DNA from: Sulfurimonas sp. | GTDB lineage: Bacteria > Campylobacterota > Campylobacteria > Campylobacterales > Sulfurimonadaceae | Direction: 5' to 3' | Assembly (NCBI GenBank): GCA_030949825.1 | Contig: JAUZSC010000007.1 | Span: 62,001 to 126,000 of the forward strand | Length of the DNA: 64,000 nt | Shown here: piece after piece, positions 1 through 9,528 of the stretch | How positions within the stretch are numbered: position 1 is the first letter of the stretch | Layout of the letters: each line of letters begins with the position of its first letter | Notes under the pieces: model-generated | The model's database searches: none | Told to the model about the DNA's origin: nothing | The model's input: only the letters and a program-made list of their open reading frames with translations | Made by a program: the position numbers and the translations under genes

Positions 1-998
1 AGTCACTATATCTGGTTTAATGTTATTATCATATAAAGTGTTTAATACCGCTGCAATGGCAACGACAACAAATTTATCATGATTTTTTTTCACCCACGCA
101 ATGTTCTTTTTAAAAGAAGGTCCTGCAGCAAGTAATAAAATCGGTTTATCTAAAAAAAATGTATTCTCTTTAAGTTGTGTGAGATTTAGAGTTGCATAAT
201 CGTCATTGATGTATTCTAAAGGTCTTAATTCTTTTTTCAGCATCTGCTTGTAAGGAAAGAAAGCGAATCCTTGTGTTGAAAGAGCATTTTTGAATTTGTT
301 TCATTTTATTATTTGAGTGGGCTGGAAAATGTGAATACTTTAAAAATCGATTATTAAAAATGTTCCTTTTAAAAAATCTTTCATTTGTATCAAAAATATA
401 TTTTCATTATCCCCTATACTAAAATAAAGTTCTGCCACTTCCCTAGGCTAGAGTACGATGTCGTGAATAAGGAGAGTTTAAACAATTCAAGATCATCTTC
501 TATAATAAAATATTCTTTTGCTTGGATTTTAGTATGAATGCATTCTATATGCATTCCTAATCCAACGCCTACAAACATAAATTTTTCAATTTTTTTCATT
601 AGGTCATCAGGACTAGTATGATCTACATAGTACTTCATTATTGGCAAAATATCTTCAAAACCCTCAGCTCTATCATCTAATGTCTTTTGATTATCAGCTG
701 AGATATTATAAAGAGGAAAGCCTTCAAAAGAAAGAGATAATTTTTTAAAATCTATTAAATCAGCCAAAGAAGATGAAACAAGTTGGCTATCATCATTATA
801 CAAATAATGAGCACTTTGTAACTCTTTAACATCAAAGTATCCATGAATATATTCTAAATCATAATGACTTGCATAGTCACCTGATTCTATCATTGCATCC
901 AATACATCCAACTTTTGCATGAGTTTTGGATGATTTTTTCTAAAGTAAATAATATTATTTGTGTATATTTCCACAGCTTTTTGTTCTATATTTTCCAT
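1..998 (-). pseudogene. maf: Maf-family flagellin glycosyltransferase, copy A (partial, frameshifted)
   Basis: The 194-residue N-terminal part is the track ORF at 414-998. The homologous reading continues in other frames to the window edge, including a DKPILLLAAGPS-type motif near 110-170 that matches copy B almost word for word. Maf (DUF115, motility accessory factor) proteins transfer nonulosonic acids such as pseudaminic or legionaminic acid to flagellin in the cytoplasm. The frame breaks near 430 and again near 290 within short homopolymers. No nonsense substitution is needed to explain either break, so sequencing indels are likely. The C-terminus lies outside the window. It is a tandem paralogue of the next gene upstream. 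Confidence 0.75.
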
Positions 999-1065
999 AA
1001 ATTTTTCCCATTTATATTAAAATTATGCCACGCAATAATAACTATCAATCCATATTTCCCTAGTT

Positions 1066-3069
1066 CTAACAACGAACTTGAATAAAGTTTTCTAAGGCAT
1101 CACCATATATTTTATTGATATTTTTCATGCCTGCTATAAGTAACTTATCAAGTTTTTTGATATGATGTTTTGAGTTTTTCAAACCTTGAGTATTTAATAA
1201 ATCAAGAAGTAATGGTAATACATACTCAAAATAACTATAGTATACAGAAATAATATTATCGATTTCATGATTTCCAATATAGATAATTTCAGATACAATA
1301 CCCAGCATATCATAAAGATATTTATCAGTACTTGAATAACTAATCTGCTGAGCATATGTATCAATCTTTTCTTTTATTTGCTGAACTATTAGTAACTTCC
1401 TCTTGAGTTCTAAGATATCCTTATCACTCAGTCTGCTCTCGCTATTATCCAAAAATAAACTATAGAGTTCTTTATCAAAACCCTTTTGATTTATTGATTT
1501 AAGCGAACTTACATCTACATCTTCTATACGTTTTGCAATCGTTTGATTAAGTTTTGCACCATCACTTAAATTGTAAATTTTTTGTTCTTCTTTCTTGATT
1601 GTGTCTATATTTTCATATATAGCTTGCACCGATGAATGCATGATTGATGTAGTATAAACCTTGCTTTTAAAGTTACCCATTACTGGAAATATATTCTCAC
1701 TTATACTTATATTTTGCTTTACTGCGTCCTTATCATTTAAGTCAATTATAGACTTATCCTCATAATCTTCTGAGTGGGTAGCCCCTGTTTCTTCATCTAT
1801 TGCTAAATCCAAACCTAATAAATAGACTTCGTGAGTATTAAATAAAAGAGATAAAAATAAAGAATTACTTTCCAACACAAGGGAGATAAGTGAACCACAA
1901 TTTTCAAAATAATCTGCACCCGATGAATGATAAAAGATTTGCTTTTTTTTAAATAAAGTTCTTAGTTTAGAGAGACTAAACGCTCCAAAAATAACGATGG
2001 CATCTTTTAAAAATGTCTCTGTTGGTATACCATCAAACAAGGTAATGAACCTTCATAACCATCAAGATGTGTTACTATATTTGGTCTAATATTATGATTA
2101 TATAAAGTATTTAAAACAGCACTTATTGCTACTATAATAAATTTATCTTTATTCTTTTTTACCCATTCAATATTCTTTTTCAAAGAAGGTCCTGCAGCAA
2201 GTAACAAAATTGGTTTATCTTTGAAAAATGCATTGTTTCTAATCGTATACAAATTGATTGTCTTATACCCATCATGAATATATTCAAAAGGTCTTATATA
2301 TTTTTTTAACTGCTGTTTATACGGGAAAAAAGCAAAACTTTGTGTTGAAAGTGCATTCTGAATTTGCTTAATTTTATTATCTGAATGTGGTGAAAAATAA
2401 GAATACTTCAAGTATCTATTATAAAAAAATGTCCCTTCTAAAAACTTTTTTATTTGAACTAGAAAAGTATTATTATCATCATTTATAGAAAAATAAAGTT
2501 TTGCTGATGCTCCTATTTTTTCATAATCAGTTGTGAATAATGACAACTTAAAGAGTTCAATATCATCTTCGATGATTAAATATTCTTTTTACTTGAATTT
2601 TATCATGTATAAGGGATAAATGACTTCCTAGTCCAACACCAATAAAAATAAACTTCTTAATTTCCTTCATTGATTCAGTCATCTTCGTATGATTCACATA
2701 ATAATTTACAATTGGTAATATATCTTCATAACCTTCTGTCCTATCATCTAAGTTTTTTTGCTTTTCTGGAGAAATATTATAAAGAGGAAAGCCTTCAAAA
2801 GAATCAGAAAATTTTAATAAATTTATTCTCCCTAGTAATGTTTTTGAAATCATTTGATTATTTTCATTATAGAGATAATGATTAGTACTTAATTCCTTTA
2901 CATCAAAGGCTCCGTTTATATATTCTAAGTCATAGTTACTTTTATATGTCCCATCATTTAACATCATTTCAAAAGTATCTAGTTTTTCACTTAATTCTCT
3001 ATGGTTCTCTCTAAAGTAAGTAATATTATTTTGGTATGTTTGGACAGCTTGTTCTTCTATATCTACCAA
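1066..3069 (-). pseudogene. maf: Maf-family flagellin glycosyltransferase, copy B (frameshifted)
   Basis: Three consecutive ORFs (3069-2563, 2546-2007, 2040-1066) join into one protein of about 665 residues, the usual length of Maf/DUF115 proteins. The central LLLAAGPSLKKN motif is typical of the MptE-like Maf core. The first break is at an A5 run near 2590, where removing one A restores the frame (QVKEYLIIEDD). The second is near 2040 after THLDGYEGS. Both look like sequencing indels. The start overlaps the end of the upstream SDR gene by 7 bases, which indicates one operon with the glycan genes. Expected role: O-glycosylation of flagellin Ser/Thr residues before export. Confidence 0.78.
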
Positions 3070-3893
3070 GTGCTTCTTCCTCCATCCATATTTAATGTAG
3101 CTCCATTCATATAGCTACTTGCATCGCTACATAAAAATACTATAGAGGCTTTGTACTCATCTACTTGTGCCATTCTATTGAGGGGAATCAAGGCACTTAC
3201 TTTGTCTACGAACTCTTTGGGGTGCTTGTTATAAACACCACCTGGAGCAAAAGCATTACATCGAACACCTTTATGTGCCCAGTATGTCGCTATGTATTTT
3301 GTCAGACCTATGAGGCCATGCTTTATAACAGAGTATGTCACTGGTTTTACATTTTGCTCTGCATCAGGAATGCCATCTTGTTTGTAGAGATTTTGATTTG
3401 GGGCGATTATCCCTAAATCAGAAGCTATGTTTAAAATCACACCTCTACCATTTTGTGCCATTTCATAGCCAAATATCTTACTGCATAACATTGCTGCGCT
3501 TAAACCTACAGACAGTTCTAAGTTCCATTGAAAAAGGTCAAAATTTTCTAGTCGAGATTGATTAATTTTAGAATCTTTTTCAAACTTAGGATCAATTGCA
3601 GCATTATTTATAAGAATATTTGGAAATTTTTTAAATTCATTATAGATTGTACTTTTAGCTTCTAAAATTTCAACTTCTTTTGTAATATCTACATTTAAAG
3701 TGAGAATTTTTTTAGTATATTTAGCAAAACAATGCTCTTTGAGTGTAACTAATGCTTTATCATTAATATCCAACACTACAACATTGCACTCTGCTTCAAG
3801 AAGTGCTTCAACATGTTGCTTACCTAAAAGTCCAGCACCACCAGTTATGATTGCCAAATTATCTTTGAGATTAAATTTATCATTCACATTCAT
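3063..3893 (-). CDS. SDR-family oxidoreductase of the glycan locus
   Basis: This is a 276-residue short-chain dehydrogenase. It shows the NAD(P)-binding TGGAGLLG motif near residue 18, an NNAA motif, a catalytic Ser in NIASD, and YSVIK holding the Tyr-x-x-x-Lys pair. The C-terminus (GATLNMDGGRS) is that of classical SDRs, which usually work as tetramers. The neighbours resemble PtmA-type oxidoreductases of Campylobacter flagellin glycosylation loci, so a sugar-intermediate substrate is inferred but not shown. It lies between the second SDR and maf copy B on the same strand, with a 7-base overlap with maf. The ORF is intact. Confidence 0.82.
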   Translation of the reverse strand: MNVNDKFNLKDNLAIITGGAGLLGKQHVEALLEAECNVVVLDINDKALVTLKEHCFAKYTKKILTLNVDITKEVEILEAKSTIYNEFKKFPNILINNAAIDPKFEKDSKINQSRLENFDLFQWNLELSVGLSAAMLCSKIFGYEMAQNGRGVILNIASDLGIIAPNQNLYKQDGIPDAEQNVKPVTYSVIKHGLIGLTKYIATYWAHKGVRCNAFAPGGVYNKHPKEFVDKVSALIPLNRMAQVDEYKASIVFLCSDASSYMNGATLNMDGGRSTW

Positions 3894-3901
3894 TTTTATT
3901 C

Positions 3902-4644
3902 CTAAATTATTTTATGAAGTTGTCCGCCATCGACAACCATATTTGAACCTGTTATAAACTCGCTTTTTTGCAAAAATACAACAGTTTTGGCTATATCATT
4001 TGGAGTAGCAAAACTATTTAACGCTACATTTTCTTGTATGTATTTATAAACGCTCTCTTTATCTTTTTGTATTTTTTCATCCCATGTACTTCCACTAAAA
4101 AGAACATTGCCAGGAGAGACACTATTTACTCTTATCTTAAACTTTGCAACTTCATTGGAAAAACTTTTAGAAAAACCTAAAAGTGCTGTTTTAGCACTAC
4201 TGTAAGCTAAAGGAGCCCCGAGGCTTCACATCCTGCTATGGATGCGATAAAAATAATATTTCCACCACTATTTTGCATCACTTTAGCACTTGCATGTGCT
4301 AAAGAAACAGAACTGAAGAAGTTCACATCAAAAACTCGTTTGTACTCTTGTATCTCTACATCATGTCCCGATGTAGATGTACCACTGCCTAAGTTTGCAA
4401 CAACCAAGTCAAGGCTTTTTTCAGCGATTATAATACTTTGTATGCTTGTTTGGATTATAGCATCATCCGTAAAATCACCTTGTATCATGCGGACATTGCT
4501 GCCTAACTCCTCGGCTGTTAGCTCCAAGTCATTCCGATTGCGACCAGTTATGTATACAATAAAATTTTCTTGAATCAATTCACCGGCTATTGCTTTACCA
4601 ATACCCCTGCTAGAACCAGTAACTAACGCAATCTTTTTTTTCAT
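3902..4644 (-). pseudogene. SDR-family oxidoreductase, one frameshift
   Basis: The track ORF (4644-4207) covers only the N-terminal 145 residues: VTGSSRGIGKAI for NADP binding, then NLGSG and a FIAS catalytic Ser. The reading resumes in another frame with APLAYSSAKTALLGF, which has the catalytic YxxxK, and ends in a typical GSNMVVDGGQ tail with stop at 3902. Adding one G to the GGGG run near 4216 restores a normal SDR of about 247 residues. The start lies two bases from the TIM-barrel gene upstream. The substrate is probably a nucleotide- or phospho-sugar, inferred from context only. Confidence 0.78.
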
Positions 4645-4645
4645 C

Positions 4646-5461
4646 TTAAAGATATTTCTTAATATATTTAGATATAAATTCTTTTTGCTCTTGTAGAAGT
4701 ATTAAATCTTCTAAGTAATGTTCACCTTTTGCTGCTTGCATATTAATGTTGCCTCTAAAATTATATTTTTTAAGTAGTTTAAAAACCTTTGTAAATGCCG
4801 CATTTCCAGTTCCAAGTTTGACAGAGCCTCCATCAAGAACTCTATCTTTTATATGTACATCTGAAATATACTCTCCATACGCTTTAAACTCTTCTTTTGG
4901 ATCATATCCAAGAGCAGCAGAATTTCCTATGTCATAATTGACTTTAATATGTTTAGAATCAAATTTTTCAAGGAGTTTTTTAAAATTTTGAGGATTTAAA
5001 TCTGTTTCAAAATTAATATTTATCCCATATTTTTGAGCTAAGGGCAATGCTCTTTTCACAGATGCAACAAGCATATTATACTCTTTTTTATTCTTAAGAG
5101 TAGATTGATCCACGCAGGGTATTACTATATCCACAACATTTAATTGCTTAGCATTTTGAAGAAGTTTTTTTAAGACTTTTTCACTTTTTTTCTGATGCAC
5201 TGAGTGAAGTGGTGCTTCCATAAAATAATCCGCACAGATTGATTTCACTTTCACCCCTGTTAATGCTATTAACGCGTGTATCTCTTGTATCCCTTTTTTA
5301 GACATTAAAGGGTTTTTTTCATAATCATTATAATCCAAAATAAACTCAATATACGAAAAACCAAACTCTTTAGCTATGTTAAACTCAGCTTGCCAATACC
5401 CTATAGGGTGTGCTTGATATCTTCCTTTATATTTTGGAGTAATCGCCCTTGTATAATTCAA
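4646..5461 (-). CDS. TIM-barrel sugar phosphate isomerase/epimerase-like protein
   Basis: This 271-residue protein belongs to the xylose-isomerase-like/AP endonuclease 2 superfamily. Visible landmarks are NFETDL near the middle, KVNYDIGNSAA and SDVHIKDR, which carry the acidic and His residues that bind the divalent metal in this fold. Family members isomerise or epimerise sugars, so a role in making the flagellar sugar is likely but its substrate is unknown. It lies in the glycan operon between a methyltransferase and an SDR. A second domain of this fold is fused to the NeuB homologue at 9528-11420. The gene is intact. Confidence 0.8.
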   Translation of the reverse strand: MNYTRAITPKYKGRYQAHPIGYWQAEFNIAKEFGFSYIEFILDYNDYEKNPLMSKKGIQEIHALIALTGVKVKSICADYFMEAPLHSVHQKKSEKVLKKLLQNAKQLNVVDIVIPCVDQSTLKNKKEYNMLVASVKRALPLAQKYGININFETDLNPQNFKKLLEKFDSKHIKVNYDIGNSAALGYDPKEEFKAYGEYISDVHIKDRVLDGGSVKLGTGNAAFTKVFKLLKKYNFRGNINMQAAKGEHYLEDLILLQEQKEFISKYIKKYL

Positions 5462-5499
5462 TACTTCTCATAATTTTTCCTTTTTTGTAGCGCTACTTA

Positions 5500-6141
5500 C
5501 TAACATAAGTTCGCGTGACCAACGCAAAAAAATTTAACATTACATCGCACAGGGATAAAAGGTGCAATAATGGCACTTACATAGTTCAACAATGGATACT
5601 TCCATAAAAGTGGGAGTTGCCTAAACTTGTATACCTTTACATCTTCAAAACTATGGATTTTGAGTATATCGTGTAAACTAACTGTTGTAAACGGTGTTCT
5701 ATGCGTATAATCATCAAAATATATCTTAGAGTTAGACTCCCAATCAGGGACTAATGTAATGATTATTCCACCTGGTTTTAAAACACGGTAAGCCTCTTTC
5801 ATATACCGTTGAGGATAATAAAAATGTTCTAAAACTGATTTTGAGTAAATTATATCAAAACTATTATCCATAAATGGAAGTGCTTCCTCTTCAACATTCA
5901 TCACGCTTATTTTTATATCTTTACTAAAAGATGGAGCTTCAGGAGACAAGTCCACACCCTCAACTTTAAGTCCTAAATTTTTAAAATTTTGAAGCATTTC
6001 ACCTCTACCACAACCTATCTCTAACATACTCTTTTCTTTTTTCATCTCAAAAGCATTAAAAAGATAATCTGCTAGTTTTGATGGATAATCAGTATAAGGT
6101 GTATTTTCATCACTATATACAACTTTTAAGTAGTCGCTCAC
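5500..6141 (-). CDS. Class I SAM-dependent methyltransferase
   Basis: This 213-residue Rossmann-fold methyltransferase shows motif I MLEIGCGRGEML near residue 39, an acidic VDLS motif II, and FDIIYSKSVLEH followed by RVLKPGGIII, as in UbiE/Methyltransf_11 proteins. The start overlaps the stop of the upstream aminotransferase gene (ATGA overlap at 6138-6141), so the two are probably translationally coupled. It likely methylates a sugar or a glycan-linked group of the flagellin modification pathway, which is inferred from location. The C-terminal end (FCVGHANLC) is abrupt, and a late frameshift cannot be ruled out. Confidence 0.78.
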   Translation of the reverse strand: MSDYLKVVYSDENTPYTDYPSKLADYLFNAFEMKKEKSMLEIGCGRGEMLQNFKNLGLKVEGVDLSPEAPSFSKDIKISVMNVEEEALPFMDNSFDIIYSKSVLEHFYYPQRYMKEAYRVLKPGGIIITLVPDWESNSKIYFDDYTHRTPFTTVSLHDILKIHSFEDVKVYKFRQLPLLWKYPLLNYVSAIIAPFIPVRCNVKFFCVGHANLC

Positions 6142-7940
6142 GCTATCTCCTCAACTATTTCAAGTATAGTCCCATCTATATCGTGAGCATACATTACTTT
6201 TACTTTTCCATCTGGTGAGTTTAAAGGTTTTGAATTACACTTACAGTTATATTGTTGAAGTTTTTCATAAATAGTATCTATATCAGCAACACTAATAGCA
6301 ATATGAGAACAACCAAGTCTATTTGCCGCATAATTATCTTTTTGTCTAAATTCTGAATCTTTATACTCTAAAAGTTCTATGAGTGTTCCATCCTGCGCTT
6401 GGAGTTTTGCCCAGTGAATGGAGGCATTTTTAAGCCCTACAAGTTTCTCCACATACTCGCCCTCTTCAAGCATCTCTTTAAAAAGAGTTAAAGCAGAATA
6501 AATCTTCATAAATGCAACAGATTTTTTCAAATCACGGACAACTATGCCTACATGTCTAAGCTTAAGCATTTTCTCTTCTAAAAGTTCCACTAAGCACTCT
6601 TTATAAACAGAAATCGCTTCTACGAGAGCATCCTCTGGTATTGAAAGTGGTGGTCCTATTTTAATAGTTCCTGAGAGCGTTCGTACAGAATTCACACCCC
6701 TAAGCATCGCTTTGTATATCAAGGCATCTACAAGTTCAATATCCAAATCCTCACTTTGTTCTTTGACAAAAAAGACAGCAGCTACAAGTCCTCTAACACT
6801 AATATACGAAATAATTTCGGGAAACTCTTTTTGCCATTGAAGCAATTCTTTTTCTAAGAGCTTTCCTTTTTCAAATGATTGTTCTACAAGCTTTTCATCT
6901 ATAAGAACATTTAAAGAAGCCAAAGATGCTGCACATGCAAGAGGATTTCCTCCATGCGTGCTATTCATAGAAGCATCAACATTTAAAATTTCTGCTCTTC
7001 CTATAATCGCTGAAAGTGGAATACTTGAAGATATGGCTTTTCCCATACAGACCAAGTCAGGTTCCATACCATAATGCTCAAAGCCAAAGAGTTTTCCTGT
7101 TCTTCCAAAACCTGCTTGTACTTCATCAACTGCTATAAGTACCTTGTTTTGTTTTGCCCATTGAACCATAGCATCTATGTATTTTTGTGGGTAAAACAAA
7201 GCGCCCCAACCTTGATAAGGTTCCATGATGATACCTGCAACATTTTTAATACTAAGTCCCATTTCTTCTAAATTTTTAATATCTCGTAGAAAAAGTTCAT
7301 CGGGCTGAAGTCCACTCTCTTTAACATACCATTCTGTTGGAAAAGGTAAATGGCAAATATCTTTATCGTGATTTACTATCCATTCTTTCCCCCCTTCTTT
7401 TCCACCCAACTGCTGTGAACCCGTTGTTTTTCCATGAAAAGAACCGATAAAACTTATGATAACTATCTTTTGCTTATCGACTTTTCTACCATTTTGTCGC
7501 ATAGTTTTAAAAGCAGCTTCGGTGGTTTCAGAGCCAGTTGTATACAAAATACACTTATCTAAATGAGAAGGAGTCACTTCTAAAAGTCTTTTAAGAAAGT
7601 CTCGTCTTTCTTTAGATGGGTAATAATAGTTGTTGAGTAAAGGTTTTGTACAACTCTTTTGAATTGCTTCTATAACCTTTGGATGAGAGTGTCCAATATT
7701 TGCAACAAATATCGTTGATGTCAAATCTATAAAACAATTTCCATGACCATCAAAAATTTGATAATCTTTTGCGCTATCCCAAAGAATAGGAAGTTGATCA
7801 TGCATAGAGTCCGTTTCATACACTCTTAAATCTTTCATTATCTCTACCGTATCAGGATGAGGAATCGAAGTTCTAATCTCTCGATGTTTTGTTTTTATCT
7901 GTTGTGTTTCTTGCGATTTTAAACTGTAGTGTACTTTCAT
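6138..7940 (-). CDS. Class III PLP aminotransferase in frame with a C-terminal VOC (glyoxalase-like) domain
   Basis: Residues 1-457 form a PLP aminotransferase of the glutamate-1-semialdehyde aminomutase/class III type. The motifs are TTGSETTEAAF, DEVQAGFGRTGK and the Schiff-base Lys in CMGKAISSS. Residues 458-600 form a VOC/glyoxalase-like metal-binding domain (RHVGIVVRDL, then GCSHIAISV). The junction is suspicious. With one more A in the A4 run at 6569-6572 the aminotransferase would stop at TAA just inside an ATG for a separate VOC protein. A real fusion and a one-base artefact therefore both fit. The enzyme probably aminates a keto-sugar of the flagellar glycan. Confidence 0.8.
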   Translation of the reverse strand: MKVHYSLKSQETQQIKTKHREIRTSIPHPDTVEIMKDLRVYETDSMHDQLPILWDSAKDYQIFDGHGNCFIDLTSTIFVANIGHSHPKVIEAIQKSCTKPLLNNYYYPSKERRDFLKRLLEVTPSHLDKCILYTTGSETTEAAFKTMRQNGRKVDKQKIVIISFIGSFHGKTTGSQQLGGKEGGKEWIVNHDKDICHLPFPTEWYVKESGLQPDELFLRDIKNLEEMGLSIKNVAGIIMEPYQGWGALFYPQKYIDAMVQWAKQNKVLIAVDEVQAGFGRTGKLFGFEHYGMEPDLVCMGKAISSSIPLSAIIGRAEILNVDASMNSTHGGNPLACAASLASLNVLIDEKLVEQSFEKGKLLEKELLQWQKEFPEIISYISVRGLVAAVFFVKEQSEDLDIELVDALIYKAMLRGVNSVRTLSGTIKIGPPLSIPEDALVEAISVYKECLVELLEEKMLKLRHVGIVVRDLKKSVAFMKIYSALTLFKEMLEEGEYVEKLVGLKNASIHWAKLQAQDGTLIELLEYKDSEFRQKDNYAANRLGCSHIAISVADIDTIYEKLQQYNCKCNSKPLNSPDGKVKVMYAHDIDGTILEIVEEIA

Positions 7941-7942
7941 AA

Positions 7943-8674
7943 TTATATATTCTCTTTTTTTAAAAATTCTAATAAATCTGAACCATGTCTTTGTATTAAA
8001 TATTGAATATATTCAAACTCTTCCATTGTGTCAATTTCATAGCCATTAGGTGTAATGTAAGCTAAAATTTTCTCACCATACAGTGAATTGTTTATTTTTA
8101 TTTGCTTTACTTTTAGTATATCGACATATCCGTTAGGTATATAAATATTTTTGAATGATTGTCGAGGTTTATTTGCATCTTCTAAGCTGGATGCATCACT
8201 TATTGGTGTGTAATAACCATTAGAAGTGCAAAACCATTTAAAAGGTGATTCTGCTGCTAAATGTGAGGAGCGTAAAGATGTTGCATCTGTATCTAAAATT
8301 AATTTCTCGATAGCTTCATCAATATATTGCACCTCTCTTAAAGGTGTTGTTACTCTTAAAAGAACAATCAAATCTGGAATATAATCTTCTTCTTTTTCTA
8401 AATACTCGAGTGCATGTAGCACATAATCTATATCTTGTGACTTCTCCCCTGCGATTTTATTTGGTCTTAAAAAAGGCACTTCTGCCCCAAAATCTAGCGC
8501 AATATCTCGTATATCAGAAAAATCTGTTGAAACTAAAACTTTATTTATATTTTTTGATGCCTTAGCAGCTGCTATTGTATAAGCAATAAGAGGGTAATCC
8601 TCTAAGAGTTTTATATTTTTTTTAGGAACACCTTTAGAGCCTCCACGAGCAGGAATTAAAGCTAAAATTTTCAT
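7943..8674 (-). CDS. CMP-sugar synthetase (acylneuraminate cytidylyltransferase family)
   Basis: This 243-residue nucleotidyltransferase has the family signature PARGGSKGVPKKN at residues 8-20, which binds CTP. VLVSTDFSDI, LRVTTPLR and the later IYIPNGYVDIL complete the pattern of NeuA/LegF/PseF-type enzymes. It would activate a nonulosonic acid as the CMP-sugar used by Maf transferases. It lies downstream of the NeuB homologue and a methyltransferase and 2 bases upstream of the aminotransferase gene, so it belongs to the same operon. The exact sugar (legionaminic-like, pseudaminic-like or other) cannot be told from the sequence. Confidence 0.85.
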   Translation of the reverse strand: MKILALIPARGGSKGVPKKNIKLLEDYPLIAYTIAAAKASKNINKVLVSTDFSDIRDIALDFGAEVPFLRPNKIAGEKSQDIDYVLHALEYLEKEEDYIPDLIVLLRVTTPLREVQYIDEAIEKLILDTDATSLRSSHLAAESPFKWFCTSNGYYTPISDASSLEDANKPRQSFKNIYIPNGYVDILKVKQIKINNSLYGEKILAYITPNGYEIDTMEEFEYIQYLIQRHGSDLLEFLKKENI

Positions 8675-8676
8675 AC

Positions 8677-9528
8677 TTATCTCTTTATGTATTGGGCAAT
8701 GACTGTATCTGTACTCGCTATACTTGCAAGTTGAGCTTCATAGGCTTTACTTAAGTCTTCTGAATCTAAAAAAGCACCCCATTTTTGATGCCCTCCCGGT
8801 TTATCATGAGAGAGCCAATAAAGATGATTTGATAAAGAGTATCTTTGAATATACTTGATAAATTCCTTCTCAACCCCACTTATTTTTTAAACAACAACTC
8901 TAAAGTTTTGTCATTATAAAGAAAAAGATGTGGACTCCAATATGTAAAGTTTGAGAATGCTTCATTTTTGTAAAGTGTTAAAAGTGCATCATTGGAATTT
9001 GGGACTTCAACTATGAGCTTCCCACCTTTTTTTAATTTCAAAACAAGAAGTTTTAAAATTTCCACAGGATTCGCTAAATGTTCAAGAACATGAAATGCTG
9101 TAATAACATCATATTTTGCATCTTCTAAAGTATTTATATCTTTTGTCAGAGGAACATTGTTTTTTGCATAGTGCGATATTACTTTATTATCGAGTTCAAT
9201 CCCTATAACAGATTTTGCTATTTCTTTAGCCTGTATAAGGTAACCCCCTGCACCACTTCCAAAATCTACAATTTCTTTATTGATTATCATTTCTTTTACA
9301 AATTCAAACCTTCTTTTATCATCGACTAATGTTTCGTTAAGCCACTCTGAAATATTTAAATCTTCAGACATACTCGAATCTTCATAGTATTTCTCAGAGA
9401 TATGTTCTTTTAGAAGATAAAAACACTAAACCACATGCATCGCATTCAAAAATATTTAGCGTGTTATTATCTCGAACACTCCCATCTCTGATGCTATGTT
9501 GAGTACAGCCACATAAATAACATTCCAC
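8677..9528 (-). pseudogene. SAM-dependent methyltransferase with N-terminal Cys-pair motif, two frameshifts
   Basis: A GTG start overlaps the upstream stop (TAGTG). The first section carries CYLCGC and CDACG Cys pairs like those of sugar C-methyltransferase N-terminal zinc-binding segments. The track ORF 9371-8880 holds the SAM domain (VDFGSGAGGYL, FHVLEHL, GGKLIVEVPN). The reading resumes after LLFKK in another frame (WLSHDKPGGHQKWG) and stops at 8677. Removing one A near 9405 and adding one near 8886 restores about 283 residues. It probably methylates a sugar in the flagellar glycan pathway; the specificity is unknown. Confidence 0.72.
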
